Positions 44,863-53,342 of a DNA stretch of 64,000 bases are shown here, piece by piece; the first letter of the stretch is position 1; each line of letters begins with the position of its first letter. Source of the stretch: CBDBND01 sp965262665 (GTDB lineage Bacteria > Pseudomonadota > Alphaproteobacteria > Rhodospirillales > Rhodospirillaceae); the NCBI GenBank assembly GCA_965262665.1, contig OZ253551.1, positions 1-64,000 of the forward strand, given 5' to 3'. The notes beneath the pieces are model-generated. The model was not told where the DNA came from and did no database searches. It worked only from the letters and a program-made list of their open reading frames with translations. Position numbers and translations under genes: made by a program.

Positions 44863-44864
44863 TA

Positions 44865-45065
44865 GCGCAATGCCAAATTTTTCGCCAATGAGACATTGGT
44901 TTCGGGCCCGTGCATCAAACAAATTCTATGGATTTTCTCAATTCCAGAAAAGTTCGGTAAAGGTGGTTGCGGGCCCCCGCAACTTGCTTTTCCCGAAAAC
45001 CTTATCCGCCGATATTGATGATGCAAATCGTCCAGCCGAGGATGAGGTTTTCGAAAGGCACACCC
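44865..45065. other. No gene; contains a GC-rich palindrome
   Basis: Between the IS630 end and the receptor stop there is no credible gene. It contains GTTGCGGGCCCCCGCAAC near 44963-44980, which recurs at 47508-47525. Confidence 0.45.
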
Positions 45066-47222
45066 CTAAAACGTCTCTCTGACGATGAATTTGATCTCTG
45101 TATCGAAGGTGTCATGGCGCAACTCCCGCCGGAGAATGGTGCCATTGGCCCGGTTGCCGACGAACAGCAGCCGGTCGCGGGTGACGATGCGCGGGTTCTG
45201 GGCCACTTCCAGGCGGACGGTGAGTCCGCTCAGCGGGATCTCGGCAAAGGCCTCCCAGTCCCACTTGAACTTGAAGTCCTGAACGAAATCGATGTCTGAC
45301 CCGAAACGGGCATCACTGCCTTCGAAGGTGGCGCCGTAGGAAAAATTGCGCCACGCCGTGTCGTGCCGGTAACTGACCGACCAGATGTAATCCTGAAAGG
45401 ACTGCAACGACCGTTTTTCCAAGGTGAAAAAATCGGTCACAGATGAGTCCTGCAGCGTGCCGCTGGCATCGATGGACGCACCGGTCAATCCAAGACCGTC
45501 AAGCCGGATCCCCACCTTAAATTCGGCGCCATAAGAATAGGCGCTGCCGATGTTGCCGGCTCCGGCCACGTCCGGGATGATGAGGATCTTATCTATGTTG
45601 TCGGTGATGTCGTTGTAAAAAGTACGCAGAGTCAGAACTCCTTGATCATCGGCCAGGCGATGCTCTCCCGTCACTTCGAAGATCCACGTCTTCTCCGGTA
45701 CGAGATTGGGATTGCCCGCCTGGATAACGCCGACCCGTACGTCGTTATTGTTGATGGTAGAGACGAAGTTTGAAAAGTCGAGCTGGCTGATATCGCGGAA
45801 GATTCGGCCGCGCAGCTGGGTGCGCGCGGTCACGTTGTAGCGTACATCCAAACGCGGTTTGACGAAAAAGAACGAGCGGGTGGTGCTGACGTCGGATCCC
45901 CGCTGCTTGAGGCGGGAGTATTCTGTGTCGACGGCCCCTTCCATGTAAACACTGGGCGAAATCTGCCAAGTGTAACGGGTGAAGGATTCTAGCCGGATTT
46001 CCTTGACCTTTGAATCAGAATTGAACAGGTCCACGGGAACCAACATACCGCCTTCGTCTTCAAACTGCTGGTTGTTCTGATCCAGATTGTTGACGGCGAC
46101 TTCGCCGCCGACCTCCAACGCCTGTTCCGGCTTAACAGCCCAGGTGTAATTGCCGCGCAGGATGCGTTCGCTACGGTCGGCCTTCACCAGCTGACGCAAG
46201 GTCTGAATCTGCGGGCCGTCCAGTGGTGTGGAAAAGAAGTTGATGTCGAGGGGCCGCTTGTCGGAGGTGATGACAAACAGAGCGCGCATGCTGTCGCCGT
46301 TATTGAACGCGTGTTCATAGTCGCCACCGATTTCCCATTCTAGGTCGCCGCCGTGGTCGCGGGACAGAAACGTGCTGCTGGTGAAAACCTCCTGTGTCGG
46401 CGACAAGATGGTGAAAATGTCGATAGGCTGGGTGGTGATGCGGGGTTCGTCTTTGATCAAACCGTTGAGGTTGGCGATATCGCCGTTGTCGAAGGCATAA
46501 GTCAGACCCACAGCGCCGGTGTAATTGGTACCGTTGGTTTCGTTAATCAGCCGGATGCGGCCGAAGGGTGCGGGGTCTGGCGGCAAAACAAAGGTATCGT
46601 CGGTGAAGCGAATCATCCGTCGTGGATCAATCTCGGCAGAGAGGGTGTAGTTCAGAGGGCCGACGTCTCCCGCATAGGAAACTTTCCCCTGTCCCCGCCA
46701 CTTGCCGCTGTCGAAGTACTCGACGCCTGCTTCCCACGATCCGTAACCGGTGGTTAGGGCGTCCTCCAGGATTACGTTCACCAACGTGCCTTCGTTGCCG
46801 ATCCGGATGTCGAGGCCAGGGACGGATCCGCGAATCACATCAACGCGGACCACCTGTGCGGCCTGAATACGCTGTAGAGCCTCCAATGGCTCGTTGGATT
46901 TGCCGGACAAACGGCGGCCATTGAACAAAATGGGCGAGCCAGTGGACCCAAACCCCCGCTGGTCCGCCTCGGCGCCTGGGCCAAATCCCGGCTCTTCCAA
47001 TAGATCTTGGATGCCAGGGATGCGCCTGAGCATATCCAATGCTGTAATGGCGTTGAACGACTCAAAGTACGCGGTGTCGTACGAAACGACCGATCCTTCC
47101 GTTGCTTCAGGATATGCCGACACTGGTTCTGCAACACGGCGTGACGGCTCTACCTGAGCAATGGCGCTGCTCGCAACAAACGCAGTCAAAAGGCAAGCGC
47201 AACGAATGTCGGTAGCGCTCAC
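45066..47222 (-). CDS. TonB-dependent outer-membrane receptor
   Basis: 718 residues from GTG 47222. A signal peptide (CACLLTAFVASSAIAQ) precedes a plug domain (YFESFNAITALDMLRRIPGI, RGFGSTGSPILFNGRRLSG, VVRVDVIRGSVPG) and a 22-strand-type barrel of about 500 residues rich in alternating aromatic strands. It ends in ...KFIVRETF, with a terminal Phe for outer-membrane insertion. It imports a large scarce ligand (siderophore, cofactor or glycan) using TonB energy; no ligand is evident. There is no adjacent ExbBD or ABC system, and no cobalamin riboswitch was seen upstream. It is one of the few intact large genes in this stretch. Confidence 0.9.
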   Translation of the reverse strand: MSATDIRCACLLTAFVASSAIAQVEPSRRVAEPVSAYPEATEGSVVSYDTAYFESFNAITALDMLRRIPGIQDLLEEPGFGPGAEADQRGFGSTGSPILFNGRRLSGKSNEPLEALQRIQAAQVVRVDVIRGSVPGLDIRIGNEGTLVNVILEDALTTGYGSWEAGVEYFDSGKWRGQGKVSYAGDVGPLNYTLSAEIDPRRMIRFTDDTFVLPPDPAPFGRIRLINETNGTNYTGAVGLTYAFDNGDIANLNGLIKDEPRITTQPIDIFTILSPTQEVFTSSTFLSRDHGGDLEWEIGGDYEHAFNNGDSMRALFVITSDKRPLDINFFSTPLDGPQIQTLRQLVKADRSERILRGNYTWAVKPEQALEVGGEVAVNNLDQNNQQFEDEGGMLVPVDLFNSDSKVKEIRLESFTRYTWQISPSVYMEGAVDTEYSRLKQRGSDVSTTRSFFFVKPRLDVRYNVTARTQLRGRIFRDISQLDFSNFVSTINNNDVRVGVIQAGNPNLVPEKTWIFEVTGEHRLADDQGVLTLRTFYNDITDNIDKILIIPDVAGAGNIGSAYSYGAEFKVGIRLDGLGLTGASIDASGTLQDSSVTDFFTLEKRSLQSFQDYIWSVSYRHDTAWRNFSYGATFEGSDARFGSDIDFVQDFKFKWDWEAFAEIPLSGLTVRLEVAQNPRIVTRDRLLFVGNRANGTILRRELRHDTFDTEIKFIVRETF

Positions 47223-47472
47223 GAAGCAATCAACTTGTCAGCCCTCCAAGAAGGAAACGATCGCATCCACCCAGGCTTTCGTCTGTTGATCCATGATGTC
47301 GATACCTGTCCCTTACGAGACTCTCATCCACTTAAAATTATAGGGTATTCTAACCCTGTTTATATGGAAGGAGCTTGCGGATAGAAAAGCTCGCGGCAAG
47401 ATTGACTTTTTCCTGCAAGCGACACGACGTGGTGGCAGGAAACCTTCAAGTAAATCAGTAGGTTGAGACCGA
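47223..47472. other. Upstream region of the TonB receptor, no clear gene
   Basis: 250 bp. On the minus strand an 18-codon frame (47294-47238) precedes the receptor but nothing supports it. No riboswitch or operator was recognised. Confidence 0.4.
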
Positions 47473-47800
47473 TCAAACCGGAATTTCGATCAAATGTCGG
47501 TCTCGGTGGTTGCGGGCCCCCGCAACCGCCATAATTTGCTCTGGCCCGCCGGTCTTAAACTCGGCGGCTTTTTTGTTGCCAGAGCAAAGGCTTAGGATGC
47601 CCGTAAGTTCTCCTTTCAGGTCGATGCGCAGATCGTTGTTGTCGGGCGTGAGGGTAATCTCGCCCACCAGTGAGCGGATCAGGTCGAAGGCCTCGGCTTT
47701 GGTGTCATCGGTAAATAGGCCTTCGTTTAGATCCTGGACTTTTTGCTTGTATAGCTCTGCCAGATTGGGATGAATGAGCGGCTGGGGCTCTTGTGTGATG
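47473..47800 (-). pseudogene. Serine recombinase, C-terminal remnant
   Basis: The frame reads LIHPNLAELYKQKVQDLNEGL ... SLVGEITLTPDNNDLRIDLKGELTGILSL to a stop at 47473. This is the conserved tail of a large serine recombinase, which usually ends with a variable coil and a GAG-like extension. The catalytic N-terminal part is absent. Upstream of about 47800 the protein-like frame changes. Confidence 0.6.
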
Positions 47801-47819
47801 CCAAACAGTCCTGTGCCAT

Positions 47820-48016
47820 CAGCCTCTTGCCGTCTACTATGGTCAGCGCAAGCATGGCCATCGGGATGTAGCCGGCCATACTGTCGAAGATGATGCGGAT
47901 CTGTTGAGGTTCGTTGCTCAGCCCGTAGGCCGGACAGAAACAATAGATGAGTTCGTCTGGCAGGCAGAAGGTCAGACCGTCTGTCTCGCGGGTGAGAAGC
48001 GGCTCGGCGTGCCCCT
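47820..48016 (-). other. Unidentified coding remnant
   Basis: A minus-strand frame different from the recombinase tail reads ETDGLTFCLPDELIYCFCPAYGL and IIFDSMAGYIPMAMLALTIVDG, with protein-like composition, no start and no recognised family. It lies directly after the stop of the methyltransferase-like gene. I cannot tell whether it belongs to another lost gene. Confidence 0.3.
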
Positions 48017-48890
48017 TTAGATGACCCTAGGCCTCAGCATTTTGTGGCCACGATCGGACAACCCAATCGCGTCCGCCAGCTTTCCGGCGAGAAATTCCAG
48101 ACGACTGCGAAAATACACGAGTTCGGAATTATTTCTGAACACCGTTGGTGCTGCCAACACGACATCAGCGTAATAGTTGCTTTCGCTCCCTATTTCGCTT
48201 TTGCGTACTGGTGGGCAAGTCATTATGAATGCGCCCTTCAGATGTATTTGCAGAAGCTCATCGAAGCGGCGACCGATATGGTTAAAGGGATCCCTGTTCA
48301 AGACTAACAGCATAACTGCAGAGCAATTCTTTATTTGGCTCATTATTGGGAAAGATGCTTTCAGCTCGGTTGAAGCCGTGCTGGTTGGGTTTTAGAAAAT
48401 CAGCGAAGGGATCTATCAGAATCAGGTCCTTACTCGTTGTTTCATGCCGAATAACTTCAAGAGCTGCATATGCATCGTATCTACCGGAATCCCGCAGTTG
48501 AGGAAACTCATCTTCCAGCATTGTAAATCTCGATTCTCGAAATCTTTCGTGACGACCTTCATCACAATCGGCAACGACGACGGACACGCGGCCACCAAAG
48601 CAATCTCCCAGCTTCCGAGCCAACATTCCGCTCCCATAGTAGCGACCGGAGCTAATGTCTGGTTGTGCCTCATGCAGAGCGCATTCGGATAGATTACCGA
48701 CACGCTGGACAATCTCATCACAAGTGTCTGAGCTGAACGGCTCCCCTGCGAACAGGTCAAGAAAACGAACTGACTGGGTACGCTGAAAGATCAGACGAGT
48801 ACGAAGAAATTCAGCTAAGATACCGTGCTTTAGAAGGTCTCCAGCGTTACCCATGTCGTAGGGAAGAGGTATTTGTTCAGATTTTATCAT
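48017..48890 (-). pseudogene. RlmJ-like class I methyltransferase of unknown target, frameshifted
   Basis: From ATG 48890 the frame begins LPYDMGNAGDLLKHGILAEFLR, then RFLDLFAGEPFSS (a SAM-loop-like turn) and a later KDLILIDPFADFL (D-P-F, as in N6-adenine-type motif IV). At about 48310-48330 the frame moves: the first frame dies in EQGSL at 48282 and the second continues CSAVMLLVLNRDPFNHIGRRF ... MTCPPVRKSEIGSESNYYADVVLAA to 48017. The repaired protein would be about 290 residues. The overall layout (GDxLKH start, IDPF) resembles RlmJ but the target is unknown. Confidence 0.55.
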
Positions 48891-48918
48891 TCAGGAATTG
48901 ATCATTGCCGAATGGGCA

Positions 48919-48943
48919 GGGCATTGTCAGATTAAATCTGCTT
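48919..48943 (+). repeat. Solo, diverged IS6 end
   Basis: GGGCATTGTCAGATTAAATC lies 35 bp before the true left end of the IS6 at 48955 and has the same sense, with a few differences. It is probably the end of an older, mostly lost IS6. Confidence 0.6.
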
Positions 48944-48954
48944 GGTCGTCTCTC

Positions 48955-49759
48955 GGCATTGTCAGACTAAATCGGCTTGAGCTGGGAATTAAGGTCTCCT
49001 AGCCTCCGGCGATGCAAAATCCCTTCCGTTATTTCAACAGCTCGCCCGAGGTCATCCGCTTAGCGGTGATGACGTATATCCGCTATCCGCTGTCGTTGCG
49101 TCAGGTCGAAGATATTCTGTTCGAGCGCGGCATCGACATTTGCCATGAAGCCGTGCGGTACTGGTGGAACCGCCTTGGCCCGTTGTTTGCCGCTGAAATC
49201 CGGAAACGCCGTGTTCATCGTGGATCCTATTCGCTGTGGCGCCGGCATCTTGATGAGGTGTTCGTCCGGATCAATGGCGAAACACATTATCTATGGCGTG
49301 CCGTTGACCATGAAGGCGAAGTGCTAGAGGTCTATGCCACGAAACGGCGGGATCACAGGGCTGCGCTTGAAATCCTTAAACGTGCCATGAAGCGTTATGG
49401 CCGACCGGCCACGATCGTCACGGACAGGCTACAGTCATACCGGGCGGCGATGAAGGTGATCGGCACTGCGGCCGCCCAGACCTGCGGTCGTTGGCTCAAC
49501 AATCTAGCGGAAAACTCACATCGGCCCTTCCGACGACGGGAAGGGGCAATGGCTCGGTTCAGAGACATCAAGACCCTGCAGAAGTTCGCCTCCGTCCATG
49601 CCTCGATCTACAACCATTTCAACCACCAACGCCATCTCACCCGCCGCGATACTTTCAAACAAGCCCGAGCCACCGCCCTGGCCGAATGGTGTCAACTTGC
49701 TGCCTGAGAGCCCTCTATTATGGCTTCTTCTGCTCCCGGCCAGTTAGTCTGACAATGCC
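48955..49759 (+). mobile_element. IS6-family element, complete (copy 1)
   Basis: 805 bp from GGCATTGTCAGACTAAATCG to CAGTTAGTCTGACAATGCC. Single transposase gene. Nearly identical to the copy at 52236 but in the opposite orientation. Inserted into another IS6-type element, whose 3' end resumes at 49760. No 8-bp target duplication is evident. Confidence 0.9.
49012..49707 (+). CDS. IS6-family transposase
   Basis: 231 residues, full length. N-terminal HTH region (SLRQVEDILFERGIDICHEAVRYW), then the DDE core: Asp in HLDEVFVRINGETHYLW, Asp in IVTDRLQSYRAAMK and Glu in AENSHRPFRRREGAM. It ends HQRHLTRRDTFKQARATALAEW. It replicates the element by a copy-in mechanism, forming cointegrates. Differs from the 52288 copy at only a few residues, so both are probably recent and could be active. 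Confidence 0.93.
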   Translation: MQNPFRYFNSSPEVIRLAVMTYIRYPLSLRQVEDILFERGIDICHEAVRYWWNRLGPLFAAEIRKRRVHRGSYSLWRRHLDEVFVRINGETHYLWRAVDHEGEVLEVYATKRRDHRAALEILKRAMKRYGRPATIVTDRLQSYRAAMKVIGTAAAQTCGRWLNNLAENSHRPFRRREGAMARFRDIKTLQKFASVHASIYNHFNHQRHLTRRDTFKQARATALAEWCQLAA

Positions 49760-49917
49760 GTCTACAACACCTTCAACGTTCAACGCCATCTGATATCCCG
49801 GAAAACATTACGCCAGTTTCGCAACCACGCTATGGGCCTGTGGCAAACCGTCACCGCTGCTGCTTGAGCTTGAGTTCTATGTCAATTCGCAGCACGACCG
49901 TTCAATAACGTGACAAC
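49760..49917 (+). mobile_element. IS6-family (second subgroup) 3' remnant
   Basis: Encodes VYNTFNVQRHLISRKTLRQFRN with a stop at 49866 and the terminal repeat GTTCAATAACGTGACAAC. It corresponds to the remnant at 23748-23980 in reverse orientation, with about one difference per ten bases. Confidence 0.75.
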
Positions 49918-49960
49918 GCCTGCAAATTCCCCCATGAACTCAACATAAATTTTTCGCATT

Positions 49961-50022
49961 TACGAGCAAAACTCGTAGTGATTTACATTCGTATTTCTAC
50001 ACTCGGTATAAGAAATACGAAT
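49961..50022. promoter_or_regulatory. Two inverted repeats, candidate operators for the downstream cupin gene
   Basis: TACGAG-CAAAA-CTCGTA (49961-49977) and a longer perfect repeat ATTCGTATTTCT / AGAAATACGAAT (49987-49998 and 50011-50022, 12-bp spacer). They lie 90-150 bp before the cupin ATG in an AT-rich stretch. Such symmetric sites often bind dimeric repressors or LysR-type activators. No regulator gene is adjacent, and function is inferred. Confidence 0.5.
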
Positions 50023-50109
50023 TTCACTTACCTTTATTTTATTCATACTTTGAAATTGAAACATGGTGCGCATAACATAGTTTCATCGTAAACAAGAAAG
50101 GATACCGTC

Positions 50110-50442
50110 ATGACCGACTTTCCCGACGAGCTCAAAGCCCTACCCAAGTTCAGGGGTGCTGAAGACGCCAAGGTATATGACATCACCGGGCTAAAGGCTG
50201 AGAACGGCTGGCAAATATTGTTCAGCAACTACGATGCTGGTTTCGCCCTGGACGAGCATACTCATGACTCCGAGAACCTCGGTATAGTGCTGGAGGGTGA
50301 ATTGCACTTCACCCTCAACAGCGAGACCAAATCCTACGGACCGGGGGAATGGTATCGGGTACCAAAGGGAGCACCCCATTCCGCATCTTATCCAGTGGCC
50401 ACCCGGTCAATCGATATTTTAATGCTAGCCAAGGATACTTAG
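50110..50442 (+). CDS. Cupin-domain protein (small)
   Basis: 110 residues from ATG 50110, preceded by AAGAAAGG. A single cupin: FALDEHTHDSENLGIVLEGELHF (motif 1, two His and Glu) and YRVPKGAPHSASYPV (motif 2). Likely a small metal-binding enzyme or ligand-sensing protein. Two inverted repeats lie upstream. It precedes an MFS transporter gene by 214 bp. Its base composition is lower in GC than the IS6 copies that flank the segment. Confidence 0.85.
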   Translation: MTDFPDELKALPKFRGAEDAKVYDITGLKAENGWQILFSNYDAGFALDEHTHDSENLGIVLEGELHFTLNSETKSYGPGEWYRVPKGAPHSASYPVATRSIDILMLAKDT

Positions 50443-50656
50443 GAACGCGCGGAGTCCACGTCAGCATACTTCATAGTTGTCTCATGTCCGCTTTTGGACC
50501 AAGAGCAGACTTAATTAATAGTCTTCTGGTTTTCCGCTTCTGACCCAAAGCGGACTTTAGGCTGATGTGAGTCTGACAATCACCTTATTGTTAAGGGCAG
50601 TTCGGTAACCTGCGCCGTCCCGCACTGCGCTTGGGATCGCCGCTAGGAGCAAATTC

Positions 50657-52012
50657 TTGACAGATCAAGTCACCGGTAGGCCTATAGAAGACACTGCGTT
50701 TCCGCGGGCCGGTTATGCTTGGTATGTGGTCGTGCTGCTCTTCGGGACGTACACGCTTTCCTATATTGATCGGTATATTCTTAGCCTGTTGATCGAGCCG
50801 ATCAAAGCCTCTCTCCAGCTTACAGATTTTCAAATCGGTATCCTGCTTGGTCCCGCCTTTGTGCTATTTTTTGTCGTCATGGGTCTGCCCTTTGGCTGGC
50901 TGGCCGACCGTAAAAACCGGCGGGTCATTATTACGGTCGCCATCATCTTCTGGTCGATCCTAACGGCAGCCTGTGGTCTCGCTAAGACCTTCATCACTCT
51001 GCTTGTTGCCCGCATTGGTGTGGGAGTCGGTGAAGCCGGACTGTCACCCTCGTCGCTGTCTTTGATCTGTGATTATTTTCCAAAAGAAACCCGGCCAAGG
51101 GCCTTAGCGTTTTGGATAACGGGAAACACAGTGGGTGCTGGCGCTACATATATTCTTGGCGGCCAATTGGTCGAGATGGTTCGTGGCATGCCACCCATTG
51201 CCCTACCGGTTCTTGGAGAGCTCCTCGGCTGGCAAACGGCGTTTTTAGCCGTCGGTTTGCCGGGCATATTGGTGGCTGTCATTTTTTATTTAACGGTTCG
51301 GGAACCGACGCGCCAGGAACGCTTGAAAACCGCATCGGGCGCAGACGCCGACGCGCCTACAATTGGGGATGCCTTCCATTATGTAAAAAAGCGTTGGCAG
51401 TCATACGGTGCCATATACCTCGGTGCCATTGGTATCTCGGGAATCGGTAGCGCCAGTTTTTGGTCCCCCGCTCTGTTTGAACGGACCTGGGGCTGGGGGC
51501 TTGGTCAAAGCGGATTAGCTATGGGTGTTGCGCTTGTCACAGCCGGTCTAATCGGGGCGAACTTTGGCGGTTGGCTTGCGGCCTGGCTCGTTCGCCGAGG
51601 TATTCACCATGCCCCCTACATAACCATGTTTATTGGGTGCGCTATTGCGTTTCCATTCTTCGCACTGTTTCCATTGATGCCGACGCCGGAACTGGGTGTT
51701 GTCATGTTGTTCATCATGTATTTGGGGATGTCCATTAATGCAGGGACAATCCCTTCAGCCATTGTTGCCATCTCTCCCAGTGAATTGCGTGGACAAGCCA
51801 CGGCATTGTTATGGCTATTCACAAATCTACTCGGTGCCATGTTTGGTCCGCCCATGGTCGGATTGATCACAGATCTGTTCGGTGATCCGTCCGCGCTTAA
51901 GTACGGCATGGCTCTGACGGCCGTGTTTTACGGGATCATTATGAATGTGGCGATGTTTTGGGGTTACAGACATTTCCGCCAAAGCGCAGCAGACCTGGCC
52001 AATCTTAATTAG
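50657..52012 (+). CDS. MFS transporter (spinster-like)
   Basis: 451 residues from TTG 50657 with AGGAG 9 bp upstream. Twelve hydrophobic segments; the loop 2-3 signature is PFGWLADRKNRR, and TM1 has the LSYIDRYILSLLIEPIKASL motif typical of spinster-like MFS transporters. TM4 carries GVGVGEAGLSPSSLSLICDYFP, TM5 WITGNTVGAGATYILG. It would carry an organic anion or small hydrophobic solute across the inner membrane. Between the cupin and this gene (50443-50656) no gene is seen. A truncated VOC gene follows. Confidence 0.88.
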   Translation: MTDQVTGRPIEDTAFPRAGYAWYVVVLLFGTYTLSYIDRYILSLLIEPIKASLQLTDFQIGILLGPAFVLFFVVMGLPFGWLADRKNRRVIITVAIIFWSILTAACGLAKTFITLLVARIGVGVGEAGLSPSSLSLICDYFPKETRPRALAFWITGNTVGAGATYILGGQLVEMVRGMPPIALPVLGELLGWQTAFLAVGLPGILVAVIFYLTVREPTRQERLKTASGADADAPTIGDAFHYVKKRWQSYGAIYLGAIGISGIGSASFWSPALFERTWGWGLGQSGLAMGVALVTAGLIGANFGGWLAAWLVRRGIHHAPYITMFIGCAIAFPFFALFPLMPTPELGVVMLFIMYLGMSINAGTIPSAIVAISPSELRGQATALLWLFTNLLGAMFGPPMVGLITDLFGDPSALKYGMALTAVFYGIIMNVAMFWGYRHFRQSAADLANLN

Positions 52013-52067
52013 AAGAGGCAGTAAGCCGTATCGTTTTTAGTTTATTCTATTGCTGAGAAGTCTACAT

Positions 52068-52235
52068 ATGTCCAACACGCTCGGCCTCACGGCGATCAAG
52101 CGCACGGCGCTTATAGTCTCTGACTTGGATGCCGCCGTTGGTTTCTATAGTGATGTTTTTGATATGACAGTGATCCTCTCCGGTGGGGTAGATGATCCCA
52201 CAGTTTTCACACAGCTCGGTCTAACACCTGAACAA
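52068..52235 (+). pseudogene. VOC-family protein, 5' fragment cut by IS6
   Basis: ATG 52068 begins MSNTLGLTAIKRTALIVSDL, then DAAVGFYSDVFDMTVI, the first VOC beta-alpha-beta unit with the metal-binding His position replaced by T/A. It is truncated after GLTPEQ by the IS6 end at 52236. The rest of the gene is not found in the window. Confidence 0.75.
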
Positions 52236-53040
52236 GGCATTGTCAGACTAACTGGCCCGGAGCAGAAGAAGCCATAATAGAGGACTCTCAGGCAGCAAGT
52301 TGACGCCATTCGTCCAAGGCGGTGGCTCGGGCTTGTTTGAAAGTATCGCGGCGGTTGAGATGGCGTTGGTGGTTGAAATGGTTGTAGATCGAGGCATGGA
52401 CGGAGGCGAACTTCTGCAGGGTCTTGATGTCTCTGAACCGAGCCATTGCCCCTTCCCGTCGTCGGAAGGGCCGATGTGAGTTTTCCGCTAGGTTGTTGAG
52501 CCAACGACCGCAGGTCTGGGCGGCCGCAGTGCCGATCACCTTCATCGCCGCCCGGTATGACTGTAGCCTGTCCGTGACGATCGTGGCCGGTCGGCCATAA
52601 CGCTTCATGGCACGTTTAAGGATTTCAAGCGCAGCCCTGTGATCCCGCCGTTTCGTGGCATAGACCTCTAGCACTTCGCCTTCATGGTCAACGGCACGCC
52701 ATAGATAATGTGCCTTCCCGTTGATCCGGACGAACACCTCATCAAGATGCCGGCGCCACAGCGAATAGGATCCACGATGAACACGGCGTTTCCGGATTTC
52801 AGCGGCAAACAACGGGCCAAAGCGGTTCCACCAGTACCGCACCGTTTCATGGCAAATGTCGATGCCGCGCTCGAACAGAATATCTTCGACCTGTCTCAGC
52901 GACAGCGGATAGCGGATATACGTCATCACCGCGAGGCGGATGACCTCGGGCGAGCTGTTGAAATAACGGAAGGGATTTTTCATGACCCGAGGCTAGGAGA
53001 CCTTAATTCCCAGCTCAAGCCGATTTAGCCTGACAATGCC
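52236..53040 (-). mobile_element. IS6-family element, complete (copy 2)
   Basis: 805 bp, same ends as copy 1 in reverse orientation. It interrupts a VOC gene on the left and an istB on the right. Flanking bases give no 8-bp target duplication, so the two sides were probably joined by recombination or adjacent deletion. Confidence 0.9.
52288..52983 (-). CDS. IS6-family transposase
   Basis: 231 residues, starting MKNPFRYFNSSPEV. The DDE triad is complete (HLDEVFVRINGKAHYLW, IVTDRLQSYRAAMK, AENSHRPFRRREGAM). It is nearly identical to the transposase at 49012; visible differences include MKNPF/MQNPF near the start and HLNRRD/HLTRRD near the end. Intact and potentially active. Confidence 0.93.
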   Translation of the reverse strand: MKNPFRYFNSSPEVIRLAVMTYIRYPLSLRQVEDILFERGIDICHETVRYWWNRFGPLFAAEIRKRRVHRGSYSLWRRHLDEVFVRINGKAHYLWRAVDHEGEVLEVYATKRRDHRAALEILKRAMKRYGRPATIVTDRLQSYRAAMKVIGTAAAQTCGRWLNNLAENSHRPFRRREGAMARFRDIKTLQKFASVHASIYNHFNHQRHLNRRDTFKQARATALDEWRQLAA

Positions 53041-53135
53041 CATTGCCGGGCCAACTTGTCGTACTCGCGCAGGAAGGTCGGCAGCTTCAGGGTTTTGAGG
53101 TGATGGGCCAGCAACACCTGGGGCGTATCGCTCAT
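53041..53135 (-). pseudogene. istB: istB, 5' fragment
   Basis: ATG 53135 begins MSDTPQVLLAHHLKTLKLP, then TFLREYDKLARQW, the IstB N-terminus, truncated by IS6 at 53040. The Walker A/B ATPase motifs are absent. Confidence 0.8.
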
Positions 53136-53248
53136 GGTGTGCCTCTGTCCAACAGGCTCAGGTAGCTGGCCGCTGCCGTGGTTGCCACCCGAGCGCGCGG
53201 CAGATAGGGATAGCCAGCCAGATCGAGACGCGGCGGTCGGCGCTCGAT

Positions 53249-53284
53249 CCGGCACAGTAGCCGGCACAGTAGCCGGCACAGTAG
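53249..53284. repeat. Three 12-bp tandem repeats inside istA
   Basis: Unit CCGGCACAGTAG in tandem, encoding Leu-Cys-Arg-Leu repeats on the minus strand. In frame (12 bp), so the gene stays open. Confidence 0.85.
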
Positions 53285-53342
53285 AAGGTGTTTGACGGCG
53301 TCGTAGCCGATCGCACCCAGTCGCAAGGCATCCCGGACGGCG

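Noticed and set aside
47238..47294. 18-codon leader-like frame before the TonB receptor gene
   Set aside because: The spacing is suggestive but the ribosome site is weak and there is no attenuator structure or conserved residue run.
47223..47472. Cobalamin riboswitch upstream of the TonB receptor
   Set aside because: The B12-box-like core was looked for on the minus strand and not found.
52236..53040. Target duplication for IS6 copy 2
   Set aside because: The 8 bases on each side (CTGAACAA and CATTGCCG) do not match, so a simple insertion is not shown.
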